Of a stretch of 64,000 nt of DNA, positions 43,886-54,468 are shown piece by piece. How positions within the stretch are numbered: position 1 is the stretch's first letter; every line of letters starts with the position of its first letter. Origin of the DNA: Agapanthus africanus (taxonomy: Eukaryota > Streptophyta > Magnoliopsida > Asparagales > Amaryllidaceae). Under the pieces are notes generated by a model. It had not been told where the DNA came from. It made no database searches and saw nothing but the letters and a program-made list of their open reading frames with translations. The position numbers and the translations under genes are program-made. The stretch lies in assembly GCA_030015575.1 (NCBI GenBank), contig JASDDO010000028.1:25895154-25959153 (forward strand), written 5' to 3'.

Positions 43886-45325
43886 TGTAACATTTCAGAA
43901 AAATAAAATATTATTTTTGGGAATTTTTATAATTAAATAATAAATATAATGAATATTTTAATAGGGCGGTATGATTAAATACCGATAAATTGGGAAAAAT
44001 TTGGAAAATTATGGAAATTACTAAAAAGAGGGTGCTTTGTGTAATTTATGCAAAATATAAAATTTTATGATTTATTTGACACTATTGTAGTGCTAATCGC
44101 GATTAAAATTGCTAATAAGGTTTTAAGCGTGTTTTGTGCACAAGACATGCACATGTCATTTTTAGCACTTCTTACATTTTCTTTTATGGTTTCCTCCTTG
44201 TTATCATGCATGGCTTTGTATTTGAAAAGAAAAGAAGAGAAAAGAAAAGAAAAGGAAAAGGAAAAGTCAAAGGGACATCATAATTGCAAGGGGGATGGGC
44301 ATGAGAGAGAGAGGGTGAGGGTCAAACCATAGGCATGGCTTATTCTTCTCTCTTCATCTTTTCTTCTTCTTCTTCTCTCATGGCAACACCCCTCTCCCTC
44401 ATCCACAAAACACCTCACTTCACCACCAAAACAAACCCAAAACCCCATCTCCTCTTCACAAAAATTGTGCACAAGCTCTCAAGCTACTCTTTGGACCAAG
44501 AAAGTTTGAGTTTTGGCGCTGTAAAGAATTCATGAGTGCAAAATGAGGTAATTATTCCATCATTAGTGTAGTATTTCTTTTGGTTATGCATCTATTCAAG
44601 ATTAAAATCGATTTCGTGAAGTTGAGTGGACTTTGGAAAATTCTAGAGAGGGTTAGGGTTTTATTTGAGTTGTGTTGGTGAACTTGAGCCTTATTGAGGA
44701 CCTTAAACCCCCTATAATGATGGAAATCCAGACCAAGCCCAACTGAAACCCAAAATACGGAATTACAGAACTTTCATGTCGGTTTGTGAGGAATTGGAGC
44801 GTGCAGGTGAATCTGGGATGACCCGGGATAGTTTTGAGTTAAGCAAACAACCCCTGTAGACTAGAATTGACCCTAGGAACCCCCTGTAGCAATGCGAACC
44901 ACAGAGGAGCACCCAGGGCCGGTGAGCTCGGAATTCTAGGGGTAGGGGCCGGCCACTTGGTGGGGTAGGGTGTCGGTGTTGGTCCAGTAGCTCATATATA
45001 TCATATACAACATCCTAAACTTGTCTGCTTACCTTGTTTTCACCTGAGACAAAATCTGGGACCACTTTTCTAGGTTGCTGCCATGTGTTTCATGATGTTT
45101 ACGGATTTAAGTTTTGATATTTGGTTTAGTATTCGATCACTTGACGTTTGTACGTCTATATCGAGGGTTATTTGGTTGAATTGTGAGAGGTAGACCATAG
45201 GTTTTGACCTATGGGTGATTCGTGCGACATTTTGGTTTTCGTGTGTCGTTTTGGTTTTAAAGTGGATTATAATGCGATACGATACGTTATGATGTGTAGG
45301 TACCCCACGAGTACTTCGAGACGAC

Positions 45326-48277
45326 TGTTCCCTGATAAAAATCAGGAAATACCTCAATGAGGTATCACGTGCTCACACGTGACCAAGGGTCATGTGTTGA
45401 CACGTAATAGTTTCCTGTGATCTCTACTTTATAGAATTAAATTCTAATCAAACAAAAATGTAACAAAACAGCTAAGGAAAGACCCCAATGGGGCATCACG
45501 TGCTCATACGTGATCAAGGGTCACGTGCAGACACGTGATGGTCTTTTATCTCTGTTAAAAGGCAGAATTAAATTCTGAATAAAAGAGGGTCACGTGCCAA
45601 CACGTGACAGGTCCCTCAGCTCTATAATTGATAGAATTAAATTCTATTTCAGTTGTCAAACGTTGGGATCACGTGCCAACACGTGATGGGCTTTAAAAGC
45701 CTTATGAGTGAATAGAATTAAATTCTAATTAAGGGAAATACCTCAATGAGGTATCACGTGCTCACACGTGAACAAGGGTCACGTGTTCACACATGATAGT
45801 TTCTTGTGATCTCTACTTTATAGAATTAAATTCTAATCAAACAATAATGTAACAAAACAGCTAAGAAAAGACCCCAATGGGGCATCACGTGCTCACACGT
45901 GACCAAGGGTCACGTGCTGACACGTGATGGTCCTTTAGCTCTGTTAAAAGGCGGAATTAAATTCTAAATAAAAGAGGGTCACGTGCTAACACGTGACAGG
46001 TCCCTCAGTTCTTTAATTGATAGAATTAAATTCTATTCCAATGGTCAAACGTTGGGATCACTTGCCAACACGTGATGGGCTTTAAAAGCCTTATGAGTGA
46101 ATAGAATTAAATTCTAATTAAGGGGAATCAAAAACCCTAACCGGGAAAGTATTTCTTTAAATCTTTCCAAACAAAAAGGATTATGCTCTGTAAAGTGGAG
46201 CACCATTGGATTAAAAATCCAATGGTGATTAAAAATCACGAATTTATGGAAAGATTTTATACAAGGAAAGATTTCCCTAAATTTCACCAAAAATAACAAA
46301 CAGAATATCTTCTGAATTAAAAATCCAATGGTGAATAAAATTCATTGAGTGATCTAAAAGATCATGTTAGTTACAAAAAAAAATAAAAAAATCTTTCAAT
46401 GAAAGATTCACTAAACAAATTGATTCTTTTCCTTCTCCTATAAATAGAAGCCAAGAAGAGGAGAAGGGAGGATGGATTTTTGGGATCTTGGAATTTTCTG
46501 AAGGAAAATAGCAGAGAGAAAAGAAAGGAGAATTTAATTCTCAAGAAAATAAAACCCTAGGTGAGAAAGAGGAAAGGGATCAAAGCTCCATAAAACAAAA
46601 GAAGAGAATTTAATTCTCAATCTAAGAGTTTAACTCTTCTGCAAAAGAACTTAGTTCTTCTTCTGGTTGAAGATCTGCAGAAGCAAATCTTCCCACAAGT
46701 TGAGAATTTAATTCTCATCGGGGAGATTCTACCATGCAGATCCAAAACTTAGAGGGAGAATTGCGTTTAGAGAATTTAATTCTCCCAAAAATAAAGCTAG
46801 GGTTTAACCCTATATGAGAATTTAATTCTCCCAAAAATAAAATTAGGGTTCAACCCTGCATGAGAATTCAATTCTCCCAAATTCACAGGAATTTAATTCC
46901 ACCAAGATAAAATTAGGGTTCAACCCTGCATGAGAATTCAATTCTCCCAAATTCATAGGAATTTAATTCCTCCAAGACAGAACTAAGGTGTAACCCTATA
47001 TGAGAATTTAATTCTTCCACATTCATAGGAATTTAATTCCTCTAAAACATAATTAGGGTTTTACCCTACAAAGAATTTAATCCTTAAAATAAAGAGACTT
47101 GAAAGATCTCCATGCACGTAAAGAACTTGGTCACGTGATGACACGTGACTCCAATCTTCCGTGATCAGAAAAGAAAGAATAAAACCAGGTCACGTGACCC
47201 CTAAAAAGATCCTCCGAAATAAGAAGGAATTAGCCCAGAGACAATGCCTCACGTGCTCCCACGTGACCTCCAAAACAAAGAGAACAATGGCAAAGGCAGA
47301 TTCTAATTAGGGCGCCCGCACGTGTCCTCATGTGACCCCTAATAAACAACTTAATAAATCAGCGCATGAGTGCCTATCACGTGCCCACACGTGATGGCCG
47401 TGAAAACTAAAAGTGTTTAACACTTATTTGCAAATTTGAGAATAGTACAAAGGAAGACTGGTCCCCACCTTCAGAGGCATCACATGGTCCCACGTGACCA
47501 ATCCAATTTTAGTGTTTAACACTATTTTGAGCGTTTTGTCCTTAGTGTTTAACACTATTTCCAGCGCATCACGTGTTCCCACGTGACCCTTACACAGACT
47601 CCCCAAAAATAAGAAGGAATCGGCCCAGAGACAATGCCTCACGTGCTCCCACGTGACCTTAAAAAACAAAGAAAACAAAGGCAAAGGCAGCACTGATTTT
47701 TGGGCGCTCTCACGTGTCCTCACGTGACCCCTAATAAACACTCTAATAAATCAATGCATAAGTACCTATCACGTGCCCACACGTGATGGCCGTGTAAACT
47801 AAAAGTGTTTAACACTTACCTGAATATTCTGAGAACAAAATAAAGAAGGTCTGGACCCACCTTTAGGTGCCCTCATGTGCCCCCACGTGACCATTTCCTT
47901 TCTAGTGTTTAACACTATTTTGAGCATTTTGTCTCCAGTGTTTAACACTGTTTCAAATGCATCACGTGAGGACACGTGACCGCCAGATGTCCTCTAGTGT
48001 TTAACACTATTTTCAAACCAGCTTAGCCCAAATTGGCTAAGTTTTTCCAGAGGCAAATCTCCCCTTCAAATGAGTCTTAAAGTCCAGAACTATAATGTTT
48101 AAATGCTCAGCTAAAGACAAAATGTTATCAGAGCCTTCAAACCCTTGTTTAGTATTGCTAAATAATGAGGGGTTGAACCCAGGCAAATGTTCAATAGCCC
48201 AACAAAGGGCCAACATTTTAAACCTAATTGGACTTAGCCCAAATTGGCCATAAGTCCTCAATGCAGATTTAACTTGA
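45326..48277 (+). mobile_element. Truncated hairpin-rich LTR inserted in the LARD 3' LTR
   Basis: Starts TGTTCCCTGATAAAAATCAG and is colinear with about 56200-58410 of the solo LTR at 55812-60037. Its 3' end is missing (it stops at gcagatttaacttgag). Blocks: CACGTG pairs (45360-46080), an internal duplication of that block (45360-45730 and 45737-46120), mixed hairpins, TATA box at 46439-46446, gaatttaattc palindromes (46530-47080), then CACGTG pairs and agtgtttaacact palindromes (47120-48010). Confidence 0.85.
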
Positions 48278-50035
48278 GCGATGTATACTTCTATATGATG
48301 ATATGTGTTGATGACATCGGATTGTATGCGGCTGTAGATCAGTAGTCAGATCATGATTATATTGATGATATTAGCATTGTACCAGACCTAGATCGGTACC
48401 CATGTTCACGATTGGTGATGATGATGATGCCTGATGAATAATGAGATAAATATGATATTTGACCCGTACCCAGATTTGGGATGCCGTACGATAGATTTAC
48501 CGTACGAGATATGATTATGATGTTAGATCCGCACTCTTAACTCGAGGATGTCATAATATATATATTGTATCGTACGTGATACTATGGAGGCGAGATCACC
48601 GACTACTAGCTATGTATATAGACCGACTCAGACTTAGGTGGATTCCCTTACCCTTTTGACTGGGCTCGAGTCATACACTTTTTTCAAAAGTGGAGAATTG
48701 TGAGTATTTTAAATACCAAATTGTGTGACTCGTACATTGGGTATGATTATTTCTTCAGTGTTGCTGTTATCATATCGCTTTCTGTATATTCATGATGTTT
48801 CATCGCATTGCATGCTTATACACATGTTATCTATAATTATTATGAAACTATGCTGTCAGGACACCAGCACCATTACCGATGATGCGTATGCTCCACATAC
48901 ACTTGCTTGCCGGCTCACACACATCTTCATCGGTAATTGCCATGTCACGAACACTTTAGAGAATATTACTCATGGACATAGCTTGTTAACTGATAGTTCG
49001 ACATGGTATTAGTGTGCTCATGCTAGTTTAGACATTGCAGTTATTACTTACTACTGCATGCATATTATTATTCACTGTTATACAGTATTATGGAGTTTTA
49101 TGCCGATATTCACTGTTTACTTGCTATTGATGATTGGATTTTGGATTTTCATGAGATTTTCTGGATTTGGGAGAAAACCGCAAAAATATATATAAACTTC
49201 TCTCTCTCTCTTTAAAATGAAAAGTGCGGTTTTCTCGTGATGTATGAGTCGTCCACCATGATGTTTTCTCGGTTATGAGATGGATTTCGAGACCCGATTC
49301 AAGGAGTTAGATGAACCGTCTGCGGGTACATGGTGGACCCGGTAAGGTACCCCGGGGCAAGAAGATCGAGGTGTAGACGATGAGCCCGACAGGGGCAGAC
49401 TGCCTACCGGTGATTTTACCTGGCGCGGCGAATATTCGGAGGATACCGTCGTGGTTGTATGATTGATGATATGGACCGATCTGGACTGACGGAGCCCGAG
49501 GTATTGAGATTTGAGATACAGAGATATTGAGATTTGATATTGAGATACTGAGATTTATATTTTGTGTCGATACTTGACACTGATTTCTCTGTTGATTTCA
49601 TTGGTGATACCCGATTGATATACATATAGAAATCTCATTAAATAAAGAAAAACAGTTCTTTGATTCATGATGTACTTTGTTCTCATTATATGCATCTGCA
49701 TATCATTTTAGTGACATATTGCTACCTGACATTTGTACATCATATTAGTGACATGTTGTTACCTGAGGCATTGATACGAGTTCTTGGTATTACACTATAT
49801 GGATAGATATTTACCCTTACCATTATGTTATGTTTTAGACCATATTATTTTTATTTGAGGATATTATTGATCGTATGACCTAGGATTGCGTTATGCATGC
49901 GATTTCTACTCGTAGATGTTTTCTACTCACGAGTTGGCAACTCACCCCCGTTGCGCCACAGTTTCTTGCAGGTTTTGCCGCACAGGTTTCGTTGCGGTTT
50001 TGCTGGCACACTGTCCCTTCCGGGTGATTGCTTTG

Positions 50036-50901
50036 TGTCACGTCCCGCTTCCCAGTATACAGCGAAGGGGGCGCGACGAGGCCGCAACGTATTTACTCTG
50101 AAGTAAATACGCTAAGCGTATCTAAGCAATATAAAAGTAAATACACAAGAGACAAGATATATAAACTGAACAGTAACTTTATTTATTAACATTCTTTTGT
50201 ACAATGCATGAAAAGTAAATACAACTGAAATAAAAGCAATGCCTAAACAATGGCATAACACGAATGTAAAGTACTGAAAGGAAATGTGTACAATGAAACT
50301 ATAGCTCTAGGTCTTCAGCAAACTGATCCAAGTCTTCAGCAATAGGCTCGATCTCTGACGTGTCCAGATCACCTGACGACATTCAAAGAAGAAAGAAGGA
50401 GAATGTCGTCAGCGAACAAATCGCTCGGTAAGTCCCAAAGATAAGGGTGAAGTAGAAAAGAAGAAAGAGTGTGTGTAGCTCTTAAATTTGTATTATATTG
50501 TTATAATGTTAATGCTGTTATTATCGTAAGTTCAAGGGTGAATGTCAACTAATCTCAAGAGTGTTCTCAAACCCAATAGGCCACAGTCCAGGGGTAGAGA
50601 ACCACGGGCCCGAATGATATGTTAGTAGCGGGACTTCGACCATCGCCGAAGTATTCCAAACTCAACAGGCCACAGTCCAGGAGCATGGAAACACGGGCCC
50701 TCATAATTGCTTGTGTTAGTAGACATGGATTCATAATCTAGGTGGACTCTTGAGATTAGGTTGGATTCACGAATGAACTACCCCAATACCCCGTGTAGTT
50801 ATTGTATTGATAGTACTGTATTGTATTGTAATGTCTTGTAAATTGAATTGTATAATTGGACGACTTGCCGAAACCATGGATTCATAATCTAGGACGATTT
50901 G
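50036..50901 (-). mobile_element. Fragment of a Tekay-type LTR, minus strand, in the LARD 3' LTR
   Basis: The plus strand starts TGTCACGTCCCGCTTCCC, so the minus strand ends GGGAAGCGGGACGTGACA, like other Tekay LTR ends here. Two related ~100-bp segments with ggccacagtccaggg(g) and cacgggccc lie at 50575-50640 and 50660-50705. The other LTR end is missing. No coding content. Confidence 0.65.
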
Positions 50902-51054
50902 GAACTTCTTGCTTTTAAAATGGTTTTCCTTCACTCTACTGATTTACTTGGTTTGGATTTCTGGGTTTTGGCTTACTTAGATTACGTACACCTTGAGACG
51001 TTTCGTAATTTAAGTGCCGGTCATGTTCCGTACTTTTCGGGGCGTGACACCAGC

Positions 51055-51320
51055 AGGGCACGGAAGCGACACAACGAAACGGAGCCATGGCAAAGCCCCT
51101 AGTTCCAAATCTTAACGGAAACATCTACAGCTTAAAAATCAGCAACGGTGATCCTCCTCATTCCAATAGGATTCGGACGCAACATCACCAAACAGAGCCA
51201 CGACAAAGTCCCTAGTTCCAAGACTCTACGGTCCACAGACAACCTAGAGTCAACCAATGACCTCCCCACCGGATCAACGCACCGTCTCGGAAACAAGTCA
51301 ACCAACCCCAAGGAAATCAG
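51055..51320. repeat. Spacer repeat flanking the 131-bp array, left side
   Basis: Contains two copies of an element with gagccatggcaaagccccta / gagccacgacaaagtcccta and gttccaa. The same element recurs at 53400-53640 on the other side of the array. Part of the large element's 3' region. Confidence 0.7.
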
Positions 51321-53395
51321 CGTCCTTGGCAAAAACCTCGATTCAGGGAAATCAGCGTCCTTGACGAGAGCATCTTGATTCGCGTCAACCCGTAAGGAAA
51401 TCAGTGTCTTTACAGGAATCTCTCGATTCGTCTCAACTCCGAGGAAATCAGTGTCCTTGGCAAAAGCCTCGATTCAGGGAAATCAGCGTCCTTGACGAAA
51501 GCATCTCGATTCGCGTCGACCCGCAAGGAAATCAGTGTCTTTGCAGGAATCTCTCGATTCATCTCAACTCCGAGGAAATCAGTGTCCTTGGCAAAAGCCT
51601 CGATTCAGAGAAATCAGCGTCCTTGACGAGAGCATCTCGATTCGCGTCGACCCGCAAGGAAATCATTGTCTTTGTAGGAATCTCTCGATTCGTCTCAATT
51701 CCGAGGAAATCAGTGTCCTTGGCAAAACCTCGATTCAGGGAAATCAGCGTCCTTGACGAGAGCATCTCGATTCGCGTCGACCCGCAGAGAAATCAGTGTC
51801 TTTGCAGGAATACCTCGATTCACCTCAACTCTGAGGAAATCAGTGTCCTTGGCAAAATACCTCGATTCAGGAAAATCAGCGTCCTTGACGAGAGCATCTC
51901 GATTCGCGTCGACCCGTAGAGAAATCAGTGTCTTTGTAGGAATACCTCGATTCGTCTCAACTCCGAGGAATTCAGTGTCCTTGGCAAAATACCTCGATTC
52001 AGAGAAATCAGCGTCCTTGACGAGAGCACCTCGATTCGCGTCGACCCGCAGAGAAATCAATGTCTTTGCAGGAATACCTCTATTCGTTTCGACTACAGGG
52101 AAATCAGTGACCTCGACAAAACCTCGATTCAGGGAAATCAGCGTCCTTGACAAGAGTACCTCGATTCGCGTCGACCCGCGGAGAAATCAGTGTCTTTGCA
52201 GCAATACCTCGATTCGTCTCAACTCCGAGGAAATCAGTGTCCTTGGAAAAATACCTCGATTCAGGGAAATTAGCGTCCTTGACGAGAGTACCTCGAAATC
52301 TCGATTCGCGTCGACCCGCAGAGAAATCCGTGTCTTTGCAGGAATACCTCGATTCGTCTCGACTCCGAGGAAATCAGTGTCCTTGGCAAAATACCTCGAT
52401 TCAGGGAAATCAGCGTCCTTGACGAGAGCATCTCGATTCATGTCGACCCGTAAAGAAATCAATGTCTTTGCAGGAATACCTCGATTCGTCTCCGAGGAAA
52501 TCAGTGTCCTTGGAAAAATAACTCGATTCAGGAAAATCAGCGTCCTTGACGAGAGTACCTCGATTTGCGTCGACCCGCGGAGAAATCAGTGTCTTTGCAG
52601 CAATACCTCGATTCGTTTCGACTACAGGGAAATCAGTGTCCTTGACAAAACCTTGATTCAGGGAAATCAGCGTTCTTGACGAGAGCATCTCGATTCACGT
52701 CGACCCGTAGAGAAATCAGTGTCTTTGCAGGAATACCTCGATTCGTCTCAACTCTGAGGAAATCAGTGTCCTTGACAAAATACCTCGATTCAAGGAAATC
52801 AGCGTCCTTGATGAGAGCACCTCGATTCGCGTCGACCCGCAGAGAAATCAGTGTCTTTGTAGGAATACTGCGATTCGTTTCGACTACAGGGAAATCAGTG
52901 TCCTTGACAAAATCTCGATTCAGGGAAATCAGCGTCCTTGACGAGAGCATCTCGATTCACGTCGACCCGTAGAGAAATCAGTGTCTTTGTAGGAATACCT
53001 TGATTCATCTCAACTCCGAGGAAATCAGTGTCCTTAGCAAAATACCTCAATTCAGGGAAATCAGCGTCCTTGACGAGAGCACCTCGATTCGCGTCGACCC
53101 GCAGAGAAATCGGTGTCTTTGCAGGAATAGCTCGATTCGTTTCGACTACAGGGAAATCGGTGTCCTTGACAATATCTCGATTCAGGGAAATCAGCGTCCT
53201 TAACGAGAGCATCTCGATTCGTGTCGATCCGCAAGGAAATCAGTGTCTTTGCAGGAATCTCTCGATTCATCTTAACTCCGAGGAAATCAGTGTCCTTGGC
53301 AAAAACTTCGATTCAGGGAAATCAGCGTCCTTGACGAGAGCATCTCGATTCGCGTCGACTTGCAGAGAAATCAGTGGATCTGCAGGAATATACGA
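51320..53395. repeat. 131-bp higher-order minisatellite, about 16 units
   Basis: The word tcagtgtctttgcagga or variants recurs at 51401, 51532, 51663, 51793, 51925, 52057, 52187, 52327, 52459, 52587, 52717, 52848, 52978, 53110, 53240 and 53371, giving spacings of 128-140 and mostly 130-132. Each unit has three related sub-monomers, each gaaatcag(t/c)gtc(t/c)ttg...ctcgattc. Because the unit is close to 44 codons, long frames (up to 308 codons at 51753-52679, plus antisense ones) stay open, but they are repeat artefacts. It lies between gag and the 3' LTR, where Tat-type elements are known to accumulate tandem repeats. Confidence 0.92.
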
Positions 53396-53640
53396 CGTCA
53401 GCAAAAAGAGCCATGGTAGAGTCCATAGTTCCAAGTCTCGACGATAACATCTACAGCCTAGAGACTATCTCGGAGCCACGGCAGAGTCCCTAGTTCCAAG
53501 TCTCGACTGTCGCATCTAGAGCCTGGAGATCCACAACAGCGTTCCTCCTCATTCTAGCAGGATTCAGATGCGTCAATCAAAGCGGAGCCACGGCAAAGTT
53601 CCCAGTTCCATGACTCGGCGGTGCACGGTCAACCGAAAGT
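53396..53640. repeat. Spacer repeat flanking the 131-bp array, right side
   Basis: Same gagccacggcaaagt...gttcca units as at 51055-51320, in three copies, one with catctacagcctagagac. Non-coding. Confidence 0.7.
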
Positions 53641-53850
53641 CAACTCCTGACCCCATATTGCTAAAGTCAATCCTGACCCTGTATGGCTAAAGTCAACTCC
53701 TGGCCCCATATGGCTAAAGTCAATCATGACCCCGCATGGCTAAAGTCAATCCTGACCCTATATGACCAAAGTCAACCCTGACCCTATATGGCCAAAGTCA
53801 ACCCCTGACCCCGTGGAAAATGGCCAAAGTCAACCCTCGACCTTCCCCAT
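53640..53850. repeat. ~27-bp minisatellite (gtcaacccctgaccc type)
   Basis: Seven to eight units of aaagtcaa(t/c)cctgacccyrta tatggcta/c. It follows directly on the previous spacer repeats. Confidence 0.88.
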
Positions 53851-53879
53851 CGAAGCAATGCTTTGACTCGGGAGTAGGT

Positions 53880-54468
53880 CAACTCATCAATCACTTACGA
53901 GTCCTCTCGACTTGTAAGGAAGAAAATTCTCTTTTAAGATCCTTACGACTCTCAAGAGAAAGCACACTTAGGAATCCTCATGATTTCTAAGGAGAAAATA
54001 CACCTAGGAGATCCTCATGACTCATAGGGAGAAAAATATTTATGAGACCCTCACGGCTTATAAAATTGAAAAGGCTTAGGCGGCAGATCTAAACCTGTTT
54101 CCTAAGCCATCGCTACCCTATAAAGAGTTCAAGATGAACCGTTATCTACCATCTATGGGCCATACTTGCCAAAGCTACATGCCACTGATATGGAGAAGTT
54201 ACTCATGAGCATATAAACTATTTCACGTCAGAGTAAGACATAAAGAAATAGAAGGGTGCGGCTCATGGAGCTGAGGGTTTGGAACTATATCGCTTAAGAG
54301 TCGAGATTTGAGTCAATGATAAATGACGACGCTTGTGTCCACTCATTATCTTCTCAGATCAAGATCCTGAAAGTTATATACCAACCCGAAACTGGTCATA
54401 CGCTATGAATTTCTCTGCACTACTTCACCCGCGTATATACTTACGTGGGCAAAGTAGTAGGGGGCATT
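53880..54468. repeat. Hairpin repeats, terminal 3' region and polypurine tract of the large element
   Basis: 53880-54075 repeats the cttacgag...ctcgtaag-type hairpins seen at 35320-35860. 54076-54445 is unique-looking and non-coding. 54449-54468 contains gtgggcaaagtagtaggggg and catt immediately before the 3' LTR start at 54469, a plausible polypurine tract. Confidence 0.75.

Larger units (their letters stand above)
36417..51049 (+). mobile_element. LARD-like Tekay-related element with 4.33-kb LTRs
   Basis: LTRs start TGTAACATTTCAG (36417 and 43886) and end GGGGCGTGACA (40746 and 51049). A perfect TSD ccagc is at 36412-36416 and 51050-51054. An initiator-tRNA-Met PBS follows the 5' LTR and a polypurine tract precedes the 3' LTR. 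The internal domain is only 3.1 kb and has no intact ORF. LTR and internal sizes match the definition of large retrotransposon derivatives (LARDs). The two LTRs are almost identical by eye over long stretches, so this is a young insertion. The 3' LTR carries two later insertions. Confidence 0.9.
43886..51049 (+). repeat. 3' LTR of the LARD-like element, carrying two insertions
   Basis: LTR segments are 43886-45325, 48278-50035 and 50902-51049. The first insertion (45326-48277) is accompanied by loss of about 540 bp of LTR relative to 37867-38409. The second (50036-50901) is accompanied by loss of about 400 bp (40196-40597 in the 5' copy). Neither insertion has a TSD, so each was followed by deletion or came by another route. 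Confidence 0.88.

Noticed and set aside
51404..53447. Overlapping long frames on both strands (up to 308 codons) as a repeat protein
   Set aside because: All are the 131-bp tandem repeat read in a unit close to 44 codons; frames shift where a unit is 128, 130 or 140 bp, and both strands are open equally.
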